A stretch of DNA of 18,929 nucleotides, taken from UBA11512 sp964623895. Its GTDB lineage: Bacteria > Bacillota > Clostridia > Oscillospirales > CAG-272. Position 1 is the first letter of the stretch; the number at the start of each line of letters is the position of its first letter. The notes under the pieces were generated by a model, which made no database searches, was not told where the DNA came from, and saw only the letters and a program-made list of their open reading frames with translations. Made by a program: the position numbers and the translations under genes. Positions 6,503-13,800 of this stretch are shown piece after piece. The DNA lies in contig CAZUWA010000028.1 of NCBI GenBank assembly GCA_964623895.1, positions 1-18,929 on the forward strand, in the 5' to 3' direction.

Positions 6503-7477
6503 ATGAATTCAGAAATAAAACAACAGATCTTAGATAAGATCAAGGAATATGATACAGTCATTATTTCAAGACATTTTCTTCCGGACGGTGATGCGATTGG
6601 CTCGACCAAAGGGCTTGCTGCAATCCTTCGTCTGACCTATCCTGAAAAGGAGATCTATGTAGTCAATGAAGACTATTCAGATCATCTTGCTTTTCTCGGA
6701 GGGGAAGATACGATCAATGACGGCAAGTATGAGGGGGCTCTCGGTATTGTAGTTGATACCGGCACTGCTGACAGAATGTCAAACAAAAAGATGGGGCTGT
6801 GCAAGGAACTGATCAAGATCGACCATCATGTGGATATCCGCCCTTACGGGGATATTTCATGGGTGGAAGAATTTCGCTCTTCTGCGTGCGAAATGATCGC
6901 AGATCTTTATGACACCTTCAAGGCTGAATTAAAAATTGACGTCAACGCGGCAACCTATCTGTATACCGGCATGGTCACCGATTCCGGTCGCTTCCGCTTT
7001 GAAGGTGTTTGCGGCGAGACGATGCGCCTTGCTGGGATTCTTTTAGACGTTGGTGTAAATACCGAGCGGCTTTTTGCGGAACTGTATCTTGAAGATTTTG
7101 AGTATCTGAAGTTTAAATCTTATGTCTACCAAAAGATGAAACAGACGGAAAACGGTGTTGTATATATCTATGTTGACAAAAAAATGCAAGAGCGATTCCA
7201 TCTGACAGTAGAGCAGGCAAGTGCTGTTGTCTCCTCTCTTGAAGGAGTGCGCGGAGGGATCATCTGGGTGGCATTTATTGAAAAGCAGGACAATATCCGC
7301 GTGAGGCTCCGTTCGCGTTTTGTGTCGGTGAACGATCTTGCGCAAAAGTATCACGGTGGCGGCCACGATAAGGCAGCAGGTGCGACGGTATACAGCGTTA
7401 AAGAAATGAAGGCACTTTTAAAGGATGCCGATATTTTGATCAAGGATTATAAGGAGAATAACGAGGGTTGGATATGA
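6503..7477 (+). CDS. DHH/DHHA1 phosphoesterase, NrnA-like (second copy)
   Basis: Paralogue of the preceding gene, starting three bases after its stop; GGGGTG (6493-6498) overlaps that stop and serves as ribosome binding site. All motifs are intact: SRHFLPDGDAIGS (22-34), VVDTGT (83-88), DHH (107-109), TGMVTDSGRFRF (155-166) and GGGHDKAAG (285-293). The 324 residues again have no membrane segment. The copies are clearly homologous but well diverged outside motifs, which suggests an old duplication with divided roles, for example nanoRNA versus pAp or pApA, though substrates cannot be read from sequence. The last codons overlap the surE start by ATGA, so translation is probably coupled. Confidence 0.87.
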   Translation: MNSEIKQQILDKIKEYDTVIISRHFLPDGDAIGSTKGLAAILRLTYPEKEIYVVNEDYSDHLAFLGGEDTINDGKYEGALGIVVDTGTADRMSNKKMGLCKELIKIDHHVDIRPYGDISWVEEFRSSACEMIADLYDTFKAELKIDVNAATYLYTGMVTDSGRFRFEGVCGETMRLAGILLDVGVNTERLFAELYLEDFEYLKFKSYVYQKMKQTENGVVYIYVDKKMQERFHLTVEQASAVVSSLEGVRGGIIWVAFIEKQDNIRVRLRSRFVSVNDLAQKYHGGGHDKAAGATVYSVKEMKALLKDADILIKDYKENNEGWI

Positions 7478-8202
7478 AAATATTGATCACCAATGACGAC
7501 AGTATTACCGGAAAAGGTCTTGAAATACTGACAAAATGGGCAATGAAATTTGCAGATGTGACCGTAGTCTGCCCTAAATACGAACAGAGCGGAAAAAGCC
7601 ATGCTATCGAGATACATAAACCGATCGAAGTGAAAAAAGTGAATTACATCGATGGAGTGGAGGCATATACTGTTGATTCCGCGCCGGCGGATTGCGTTCG
7701 CTTTGCGACGCTTGGACTCAAAAAAGAGTTCGATTTGGTGTTTTCCGGCATCAACAACGGCTTGAATCTTGGCAGTGATATCATCTATTCCGGCACTGTT
7801 GCAGGAGTTGTGGAAGCAAAAAGACACAATATGAAAGGAATCGCTTTTTCTACAGAGCCGGGCGGCTTCGTGGAGTCCGCAGCAAAACTTGACGAGATCT
7901 ATGCTTTCTTTCAAAAGCACGATCTTCTTTCCAAAGCAGATATTTATAATGTAAATATTCCGAGAGCGCCAAAAGAGATACGCATCACACGCGAAGGCGG
8001 CGCGTATTACGAAGATTTTTATACCGCGGCAGGAGAAGATCTTTATATGCCGAACGGCTATTGTTGTTACAAAGAGGGTAGAAATTTCGATCTTGACACC
8101 GATGCAACACTCGTTGGTGGTTACATATCCATTACTCCTCTGATTTTGGAGCAGACGAACGACACCGCATTTGAGGAACTGAAAAAACTGAACGGATCAT
8201 AA
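7474..8202 (+). CDS. surE: 5'/3'-nucleotidase SurE
   Basis: Cytosolic metal-dependent survival-protein phosphatase that removes phosphate from 5'- and 3'-nucleoside monophosphates and can trim short polyphosphate. Family features are the N-terminal ITNDDS with metal ligands Asp8 and Asp9, Ser39 in EQSGKSHA, Asn94 in SGINNGLNLG, and IIYSGTVAG (103-111). Its 242 residues fit the usual 240-265. I place the start at ATG 7474, which overlaps the upstream stop as ATGA and has GAGGG (7463-7467) six bases before it; this yields the conserved MKILITNDD terminus, unlike the in-frame TTG at 7468. Last gene of the operon: the DHH enzymes would supply mononucleotides or pAp products that SurE can dephosphorylate. 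Confidence 0.92.
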   Translation: MKILITNDDSITGKGLEILTKWAMKFADVTVVCPKYEQSGKSHAIEIHKPIEVKKVNYIDGVEAYTVDSAPADCVRFATLGLKKEFDLVFSGINNGLNLGSDIIYSGTVAGVVEAKRHNMKGIAFSTEPGGFVESAAKLDEIYAFFQKHDLLSKADIYNVNIPRAPKEIRITREGGAYYEDFYTAAGEDLYMPNGYCCYKEGRNFDLDTDATLVGGYISITPLILEQTNDTAFEELKKLNGS

Positions 8203-8255
8203 AAAATCCGATGGTGCACCTTTCTTTCGGAGGATGTACCATCGGATTTTTATAT
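8203..8255 (+). terminator. terminator after surE, possibly bidirectional
   Basis: AAAAATCCGATGGT (from 8203) pairs with ACCATCGGATTTTT (ending about 8251), with a few more imperfect pairs towards the loop. A T run follows on the plus strand and the A run gives Ts on the minus strand. It directly follows the surE stop and could also end the ECF gene transcript, since no better terminator is seen at 8252-8350. Confidence 0.8.
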
Positions 8256-8350
8256 TTCGAAGTTGTAATGTTTTGTATTGTTTGCGTTATTGCAATCAAC
8301 TACTCTCATTTTCTTTCTGACTGTCTCACAACATATTCAATTGGATAACG

Positions 8351-8884
8351 CTATTGTTGCTTTCCGATTCCTTTATTGTATAACTTGTGTATTCCGCATT
8401 TCCAACAAATGATCATTCCGAAAACAGCACCTACAACGGCTTGCAGAATTTGATAAGGCAATTTTATAATGGCATATTCAGGCGTACTATAAATAAATGC
8501 TCTGCCCAGTGAATATCCAATAACCATAATTACAGCTCCCAATGTAACACCGATTCCTGAAGAGATTACAGGATGTTTTTTCAAAATATAGTGAGAAAAC
8601 ACCGAAATAACAATTGCTTGTAGTCCGTGTGTAACCAAAGAAACAAACATAGGAGTAGGATAAAAGAACAAATCGCCCAAAAACGCACCTACTCCCCCCA
8701 CCATAAACGCTGCGAACGGGTCTAACAAAATTGAAGCGATGCATATGATAATGTCATTCATATAAAGGTGTCCGCCCGGGACAGGAACTCCAAACGAACT
8801 CATAGCCACATTAAGTGACATGAATATAGCCGTAGTACATAACCATAGTGTTGTTCTTTTTTTTGTATTTTTTTGCATTTTCAT
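8351..8884 (-). CDS. ECF transporter S component, putative vitamin B6 uptake
   Basis: Substrate-binding membrane subunit of an energy-coupling-factor transporter; it would borrow a shared EcfA-EcfA'-EcfT module encoded elsewhere. The 177 residues form about five to six hydrophobic segments (13-31, 43-70, 78-101, 106-128, 138-161) with a short basic N-terminus. PGGHLYMND (36-44) followed by LLDPFAAFMVGGVGAFLGD (53-71) is typical of S components. The cargo is inferred from context: it is divergent from a MocR-type PLP-sensing regulator, an arrangement known for PdxU/PdxU2 pyridoxine transporters under PdxR-like control. Hydroxymethylpyrimidine or another vitamin is possible. AAGGAG (8889-8894) precedes two ATGs at 8884 and 8878; the first is used here. 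Confidence 0.8.
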   Translation of the reverse strand: MKMQKNTKKRTTLWLCTTAIFMSLNVAMSSFGVPVPGGHLYMNDIIICIASILLDPFAAFMVGGVGAFLGDLFFYPTPMFVSLVTHGLQAIVISVFSHYILKKHPVISSGIGVTLGAVIMVIGYSLGRAFIYSTPEYAIIKLPYQILQAVVGAVFGMIICWKCGIHKLYNKGIGKQQ

Positions 8885-8892
8885 TTTTCTCC

Positions 8893-8921
8893 TTGCTATT
8901 TTGTTGAAAATATTATATAAT
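8893..8921 (+). promoter_or_regulatory. promoter of the MocR-type regulator
   Basis: TTGCTA (8893-8898), a 17-bp spacer and a perfect TATAAT (8916-8921). Its -35 overlaps the ribosome binding site of the divergent ECF gene and its -10 overlaps that gene's -10. Confidence 0.6.
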
Positions 8922-8922
8922 A
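8911..8922. promoter_or_regulatory. shared palindromic -10 / candidate operator
   Basis: TATTATATAATA is a perfect 12-bp palindrome holding the -10 box of both divergent promoters. Polymerase can occupy only one at a time, and a protein bound here would silence both genes. MocR/PdxR regulators usually bind direct or inverted repeats between divergent targets, so this is a plausible but unproven site. Confidence 0.4.
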
Positions 8923-8940
8923 CTAACTGATGATATACAA
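8912..8940 (-). promoter_or_regulatory. promoter of the ECF S-component gene
   Basis: On the minus strand TTGTAT (8935-8940), a 17-bp spacer and a perfect TATAAT (8912-8917). It shares bases 8916-8917 with the opposite -10. Confidence 0.6.
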
Positions 8941-8971
8941 TAGCCAGAATGGAGAAAAATGATATAGTCAG

Positions 8972-10057
8972 ATGAATTACAAGATAAAAAAAGAAGAACG
9001 CCCGATCTATTTACAGGTATATGAGCAAATAAGAGATGCTATTATAGTTGGAGCATTTCCGTATAACAGCAAACTTCCGTCAAAAAGATTACTTGCCGAT
9101 GAAATCGGCATAAGTACGATAACGGTGGAACATGCCTATTCTCTTTTATGTGACGAAGGATATATTGAAGCACATAAGCGAAGTGGATATTTTGTTATAT
9201 TCAAGCCAACAGACTGTTTTGCTACTTCGGATACAGTACCTGCTTTGTCAGTAAACCATAAAATCGTTACGCCATCTTATCCAAATTTTCCGATTTCCGT
9301 TTTAAGTAAAACAATGAGAAAAGTGCTCACTGATTATTATGATGTGATTTTGGAAAAATCTCCGAATACAGGTTGTTTGGAACTGCGAAATGCAATCAAA
9401 CAGTATCTTTTGCGTAATCGAGCAATGAGTGTTGAAGTTCAACAAATCGTTATTGGCTCGGGAGCGGAATATTTATATACGCTTATTATTGATTTGCTCG
9501 GCAAAGATAAAATATTTGCTATTGAGAATCCATCTTATGAGAAAATAGAACAGATTTACCGCACCGCTGGGGTAAACTATGAATTATTGCCCTTATCAAA
9601 AGATGGAATTGACAGCAAATCGCTTTCAATGTCAAGCGCCGATGTTCTACATACTACACCATACCAAAGTTATCCAAGTGGGGTAACTGCTTCTGCTTCC
9701 AAAAGATACGAATACATAAAGTGGGCTGAAAAAGAACATCGCTATATTGTAGAATCAGATTACGGTTCTGAATTTTCCGTATCATCACAACCGATGGAAA
9801 CATTATTTAAACTTTCAAATTTCGATAATGTGATTTATTTAAATACTTTTTCAAAAACGATTTCATCTTCAATGCGTGTTGGATATATGGTCCTTCCTCA
9901 AAAACTAATAAATATATTTGAGCAAAAACTCGGATTTTATTCTTGTACCGTTCCCACGTTCGAACAGTATGTATTAACAGAACTATTAAACAGCGGCGAT
10001 TTTGAAAGACATATCAATCGTGTGCGAAGAAGGTTAAGAAAAGAATTGCATAAATAA
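8972..10057 (+). CDS. MocR-type (GntR/aminotransferase-like) regulator, C-terminally short
   Basis: DNA-binding regulator with an N-terminal GntR winged helix (about residues 10-77: IYLQVYEQIRDAI, LPSKRLLADEIGIS, YIEAHKRSGYFV) joined to a fold-type I aminotransferase-like domain that binds PLP. The PLP lysine is probably Lys295 in NTFSKTISSSMRVGY; ENPSYE (185-190) and SDYGSEF (262-268) match the family. Such regulators (PdxR, GabR) normally have 450-490 residues. This one stops at 361, just after RHINRVRRRLRKE, where the C-terminal small domain should begin; none of the frames downstream to 10200 looks like that domain. It may be a truncated but DNA-binding form or a decaying gene. Its divergence from a vitamin transporter suggests control of that gene and of itself. 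Confidence 0.78.
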   Translation: MNYKIKKEERPIYLQVYEQIRDAIIVGAFPYNSKLPSKRLLADEIGISTITVEHAYSLLCDEGYIEAHKRSGYFVIFKPTDCFATSDTVPALSVNHKIVTPSYPNFPISVLSKTMRKVLTDYYDVILEKSPNTGCLELRNAIKQYLLRNRAMSVEVQQIVIGSGAEYLYTLIIDLLGKDKIFAIENPSYEKIEQIYRTAGVNYELLPLSKDGIDSKSLSMSSADVLHTTPYQSYPSGVTASASKRYEYIKWAEKEHRYIVESDYGSEFSVSSQPMETLFKLSNFDNVIYLNTFSKTISSSMRVGYMVLPQKLINIFEQKLGFYSCTVPTFEQYVLTELLNSGDFERHINRVRRRLRKELHK

Positions 10058-10205
10058 TTCAAGATGTTGTTTTACCGTTTACTCCTTAAATACTAAAAAA
10101 ACTGCCGTCATTCAATGGCAAATCTTCGCTCGAAATATTTTATCAAATAATACAGAAGGGAAACAACTTCTTTACAAAGCGTCTCCCTTAAGAAAAAAAT
10201 TTTAA

Positions 10206-10772
10206 TCATATTTCTTGAATGATATTTAAATGTGACAGGATATCAGACTGATTGCCTCCGGTGACGCGAATGATGATGAACACGCCATCATCGGCTTTTC
10301 GGATAAAATCATATTCATAATAACCGAATACACCGACATCCCCGGCATCATAAATATAGGTAACCGGTACACATTGGTAAAGTTCTCCTGCAATCTGTCT
10401 GGTAAAGGTATCAGAAATAGCATAATTTTCTTTCGTAAGTCCACTTTTGGTGTTTTCAATAAACTGCGATACATATTGCTCAATCCCAAAACTTTCATTT
10501 GTTTTTTCCATCGTGACAATGATGGCACAATAGTCAGAACTGATAACCATATCATTCAAAACATTATTTTGCGGATAGACAGCGCCGAGATCATTCGCAA
10601 TTTCCTTGTCGGTATAAATATCAAAATAATCGTTTACCTCGATTTTAAAATTGCCGTATTTATTGTAGTAAACACGATCCTTCCACTGTCCGCGTGTCAA
10701 CTTTCCACTTGAGCAGGCAGGAAGCAGGAACAGAAGAAGTCCCGCAAAAAATAATGCCGTAATTTTTTTCAT
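10206..10772 (-). CDS. hypothetical lipoprotein
   Basis: Secreted lipoprotein of unknown function, 188 residues. The signal peptide is MKK followed by a hydrophobic stretch to about residue 17, then the lipobox LPAC with Cys20 as lipidation site and an SSGK start of the mature protein. The mature part is soluble, mixed alpha/beta in character, with many aromatic residues (VYYNKYGNF near residue 31). I recognise no family. The start is set at ATG 10772 because AAGGAA lies six bases upstream; the frame extends eight codons further to 10796, but that start lacks a good ribosome binding site and would spoil the signal peptide. It lies 67 bp downstream of cca in the same direction with its own promoter. 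Confidence 0.75.
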   Translation of the reverse strand: MKKITALFFAGLLLFLLPACSSGKLTRGQWKDRVYYNKYGNFKIEVNDYFDIYTDKEIANDLGAVYPQNNVLNDMVISSDYCAIIVTMEKTNESFGIEQYVSQFIENTKSGLTKENYAISDTFTRQIAGELYQCVPVTYIYDAGDVGVFGYYEYDFIRKADDGVFIIIRVTGGNQSDILSHLNIIQEI

Positions 10773-10805
10773 AATATATTCCTTGCTTTTTATCATTATA
10801 TTTTT

Positions 10806-10834
10806 ATTATATCACAGAACAGAATAAAAGTTAA
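10806..10834 (-). promoter_or_regulatory. promoter of the lipoprotein gene
   Basis: On the minus strand TTAACT (10829-10834), a 17-bp spacer and TATAAT (10806-10811) preceded by TGA (extended -10). It lies just past the cca stop, so the lipoprotein can be transcribed separately from cca. Confidence 0.6.
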
Positions 10835-10839
10835 TATTA

Positions 10840-12198
10840 CTATTTCTTTATTCCGAATTGGGTATTTGCGTACGCCAAAGTCTGCTTGAGGGCGCAATTT
10901 TTTTGCACACCTGACAAGCGTAACTTGTGCGCATATGCTAGAATATCCGAAAAATGTTCGCTTGCAGGAAGTCCTGCCGCAAGAAGGTCTTTCCCGGTGA
11001 CATAAGGTCTTAAAAGATATTCGTGATAGACGGCAAGACGTTCCTTCAAAAATTCATTATGCGAGATAAACGGCAAGGGAGAGATCATCCCCTTGCTGTC
11101 TGCATAGCAGAGAAGCAAGAGATCTTCCGGAAGGATCGATTCATCAAACAGGTGGTTCGTGTTTTTTACGGAAGATGCAGTCGCTGCCATCATGTTCGGC
11201 TTCATGTGAAGTCTTGTCATGTTCACAAGATAGCTTTCAAGGTGTTTTTCGGAAGAAAGCCGTTTGCAAAATGCTTCTACAAGCGGAATTCCCAAATTTT
11301 CATGGTCAAAGGCATGAGCATAACCCTCCTTATCAATTTGCAAAGCCGGCACTTTCCCAAAGTCATGCACCAAAGCAGAAAGCATCAACATAAGCGGTTC
11401 TTGCGCTTGAGAACGCAACTTCGCTGCCTCATCAAGCACCATCATGGTATGGGTATAAACATCTCCTTCAAGGTGGTATTTACTGTTTTGCGGAATGTCG
11501 ATAAGCGCCTCTACCTCCGGAAACCAGCAGGAAAGTTGCTCCATATTGCGGAGCACCTCAAAGAAGACAGATGGCTTTTCCGCTAGCAAAAGCGCTTTTT
11601 TCAGTTCCTCAAAAACACGTTCTCTCGAAAGAGTTGAAAGGTCCATCTTACGACAGAGTTCAACTGTTTCGGGAGCGACTGAAAAGGAAAAACGTGCAGC
11701 AAACTGTGCGGCACGCAAGACACGTAACGGATCTTCCGCAAAATGACTATCGTGAATATGCCGCAGAACTTTCTCCTTCAAATCTTTTTGACCGCCGAAA
11801 AAGTCGGAAATCTGACCGGTCAAGGTATCTTCCATGAAAGCGTTTATCGTAAAATCTCGGCGTTCGGCTGCTCTTTTTTCTCCGATAAACGGGTCAACAT
11901 CAATCTTAAAGTCGCGGTGACCGCGCCCGACCGCATGCTCACTTCTCGGTAGAGCAATGTCTACCGAACTTCCCTTGAGACTGTAGATCCCGAAACTTTT
12001 TCCGTATTCCATTCGTGTGCCGATGCTGTCCAAAATCTCTTCCAAAAGAGAAGGCAAAACGCCGTGTACTTCTACATCGATATCCTTGCTTTTAACGCCC
12101 AATAATTTATCCCTGACGCAACCGCCGACATAGTAGCATTTTCCTCCGACAGCATCTACCTTTTCGGAAATTAAAGCAACCAACTGTAGATCGTCCAT
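10840..12198 (-). CDS. cca: CCA tRNA nucleotidyltransferase with HD domain
   Basis: Adds or repairs the 3'-terminal CCA of tRNAs, using CTP and ATP, in the cytosol. The 452 residues begin with the class II nucleotidyltransferase head: YYVGGCVRDKLLG (22-34), metal-binding Asp39 and Asp41 in KDIDVEVHG, RRDFTINAF (113-121), and the neck motif DPLRVLRAAQFAARF (156-170). An HD phosphohydrolase domain follows (His250 in YTHTMMVLDE; ALVHDFGK 275-282), as in the E. coli enzyme and many Clostridia. A poly(A) polymerase of the same family cannot be fully excluded. The start is well supported by AGGAGGGG just upstream and by the promoter at 12226-12254. It is divergent from the dagK-type operon. Confidence 0.92.
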   Translation of the reverse strand: MDDLQLVALISEKVDAVGGKCYYVGGCVRDKLLGVKSKDIDVEVHGVLPSLLEEILDSIGTRMEYGKSFGIYSLKGSSVDIALPRSEHAVGRGHRDFKIDVDPFIGEKRAAERRDFTINAFMEDTLTGQISDFFGGQKDLKEKVLRHIHDSHFAEDPLRVLRAAQFAARFSFSVAPETVELCRKMDLSTLSRERVFEELKKALLLAEKPSVFFEVLRNMEQLSCWFPEVEALIDIPQNSKYHLEGDVYTHTMMVLDEAAKLRSQAQEPLMLMLSALVHDFGKVPALQIDKEGYAHAFDHENLGIPLVEAFCKRLSSEKHLESYLVNMTRLHMKPNMMAATASSVKNTNHLFDESILPEDLLLLCYADSKGMISPLPFISHNEFLKERLAVYHEYLLRPYVTGKDLLAAGLPASEHFSDILAYAHKLRLSGVQKNCALKQTLAYANTQFGIKK

Positions 12199-12225
12199 TT
12201 GCCCCTCCTTTTTTCATTTTCTAAT

Positions 12226-12254
12226 ATTCTATCATATTCAGTAAAAATTGTCAA
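12226..12254 (-). promoter_or_regulatory. promoter of cca
   Basis: On the minus strand TTGACA (12249-12254), a 17-bp spacer and TAGAAT (12226-12231) preceded by TGA. The leader is about 20-25 nt. Confidence 0.78.
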
Positions 12255-12308
12255 CCTGAAAAGATATATCAAAAAATTGCAATGAGAGGATAAATTTCTT
12301 CATTTGGA

Positions 12309-12338
12309 TTGACAAAAGTAATCAGGTTGTGGTAGAAT
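12309..12338 (+). promoter_or_regulatory. promoter of the lipid kinase-NUDIX-ABC-F operon
   Basis: TTGACA (12309-12314), an 18-bp spacer and TAGAAT (12333-12338) preceded by TGG, very similar to the pfp promoter. It is back-to-back with the cca promoter. Confidence 0.78.
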
Positions 12339-12370
12339 AGGTACGCAATATATCATTTATGAGGGAAAGT

Positions 12371-13267
12371 ATGGAAAGAAAGAAAGTTTTGATGATCGTC
12401 AATCCTCGTGCGGGAAAGATGACTTTTAAAAGCAGTTTTTATACTGTTGTCAAACGACTCTCTGATGCGGATCTTGATGTTACCGTCCACTTTACCACCG
12501 CACGCGGTGACGCAACGAATGAAATTGTAAAAAAAGCTGAAGCGACCGATCTTGTTATTGCTTGCGGTGGGGACGGTACATACAATGAATGTGTCTCGGG
12601 TATTTTAAAAAGCGGAAAAGACCTGCCGATCGGATACATTCCTTGCGGATCAACTAATGATTTTGCTGCCACGCTCGATATGGTCGGCACCCCTGCGCAA
12701 CTGACCGAACGGATCATCAACGGAAAAAGTATCGCACTCGATGTCGGTCAGTTCAACGATCGCTACTTCACCTATGTTGCATCCTTTGGCGCTTTTACGG
12801 CAATCTCTTATGACACGCCGCAAAATCTCAAAAATGCTTTGGGACATTTTGCGTATATGCTGAATGTCGCAAGGCAACTCGCAAATATGCCGATCATTCC
12901 GATGCATATTGTTTCAGATCAAGTCGATCTGGAAGGCGAATTTGTATACGGCGGTGTGACCAATACCACCTCGATCGGCGGCTTTTATTCTTTGCCGGAA
13001 GACGATGTGGTTTTGGATGATGGGCAATTTGAGGTGTTGTTGCTTCGCGCAGTCAAGCCCGGTCAAGAATATACCGAGACGCTTTTGAAACTGGCGATGC
13101 GCAATTTTGACGATCCGAATGTAGTGTTTTTTCATACCGATCATGTGGTGTTTGAATCACCGGAACTGGTGGCATTTACTCTTGACGGAGAATACGGCGG
13201 TTCAAGGAAGGTCAATACAATAACATGCCTGAATCGCATGATCACACTAAGGGGATCGGATACATAG
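12371..13267 (+). CDS. diacylglycerol/lipid kinase (DagK/YegS family)
   Basis: ATP-dependent kinase at the inner face of the membrane. Gram-positive DgkB/DagK members return diacylglycerol to phosphatidic acid during lipoteichoic acid and phospholipid turnover. Motifs are NPRAGK (11-16), ACGGDGTYNE (64-73) with the nucleotide-binding GGDGT, PCGSTNDFA (91-99) and a C-terminal TLDGEYGG typical of the family. The 298-residue length is normal. The start is taken as ATG 12371, four bases after GAGGGA (12361-12366); an in-frame ATG at 12359 overlaps that ribosome binding site and is less likely. First gene of an operon with a NUDIX hydrolase and an ABC-F protein. The exact lipid acceptor cannot be told from sequence, so no gene symbol is given. 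Confidence 0.87.
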   Translation: MERKKVLMIVNPRAGKMTFKSSFYTVVKRLSDADLDVTVHFTTARGDATNEIVKKAEATDLVIACGGDGTYNECVSGILKSGKDLPIGYIPCGSTNDFAATLDMVGTPAQLTERIINGKSIALDVGQFNDRYFTYVASFGAFTAISYDTPQNLKNALGHFAYMLNVARQLANMPIIPMHIVSDQVDLEGEFVYGGVTNTTSIGGFYSLPEDDVVLDDGQFEVLLLRAVKPGQEYTETLLKLAMRNFDDPNVVFFHTDHVVFESPELVAFTLDGEYGGSRKVNTITCLNRMITLRGSDT

Positions 13268-13292
13268 AATCGAAAGAACGGAGAACTTGGAC

Positions 13293-13796
13293 ATGGAGTA
13301 TTTAGATCTTTATAATGACAGAGCCGAAAAACTGGATAAAACGATCCTGCGCGGCAACAGTATCAAACAAGGCGAATATTCGATGTCGGTCCACCTCTTC
13401 ATCTATAATGACAAGGGCAGATTTCTTTTACAAAAGCGTTCGATGAAAAAGCGTTCGATGCCGGGGGTCTGGTCGGTGACCTGCGGTGCTGTATCTACAG
13501 GCGAAAACAGTCTTGAAGCAGGTGTTCGAGAGGCAAAAGAAGAGATCAACTTGGATATCTCTCCAGAACTTTTGCAACCGATTGCGCGCGTTAAGCGGCG
13601 CAGGAGCATGGTCGATATCTATTTTGTGAAGTATAACTTCGATCTTGCAAATTGCATTTTGCAAAAAGAGGAAGTAGATGTTGTCAAATTGGGGACGGCA
13701 GGAGAATTGCTTGCTATGATCCGAAAAAACGAAAACAGAGACAGCAGTTACCTGCTTGCAATCAAAAGGGCACTAAAAAAAAGGAAATTACTGTAA
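13293..13796 (+). CDS. NUDIX hydrolase, isopentenyl-diphosphate isomerase-like group
   Basis: Cytosolic NUDIX-fold protein of 167 residues that probably hydrolyses a nucleoside diphosphate derivative. The NUDIX box spans 65-87: Gly65, Glu71, REAKEE (79-84), Leu87; the usual Gly of the EExGU ending is Asn86. The entry LFIYNDKGRFLLQKRS (35-50) followed by PGVWSVTCGA (57-66) resembles the YfcD/Idi-like branch, but Idi activity is not implied. GGAG about nine bases before ATG 13293 sets the start; the frame also opens from a TTG at 13287, which lacks spacing. It lies 25 bp after the lipid kinase and 4 bp before the ABC-F gene, so the three are probably co-transcribed. Confidence 0.82.
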   Translation: MEYLDLYNDRAEKLDKTILRGNSIKQGEYSMSVHLFIYNDKGRFLLQKRSMKKRSMPGVWSVTCGAVSTGENSLEAGVREAKEEINLDISPELLQPIARVKRRRSMVDIYFVKYNFDLANCILQKEEVDVVKLGTAGELLAMIRKNENRDSSYLLAIKRALKKRKLL

Positions 13797-13800
13797 AGAT

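Noticed and set aside
10058..10205. AAGGGA/TCCCTT hairpin as a terminator between the MocR and lipoprotein genes
   Set aside because: Only six outer pairs with a poor interior and no good T run on the required strand; not strong enough to annotate.
11023..11586. 187-residue plus-strand frame inside cca
   Set aside because: Antisense to conserved cca motifs; His/Lys/Arg-rich translation typical of a reverse-strand shadow.
12359..12370. ATG 12359 as start of the lipid kinase
   Set aside because: It overlaps the GAGGGA ribosome binding site that serves ATG 12371, and family members begin close to the NPRAGK motif.
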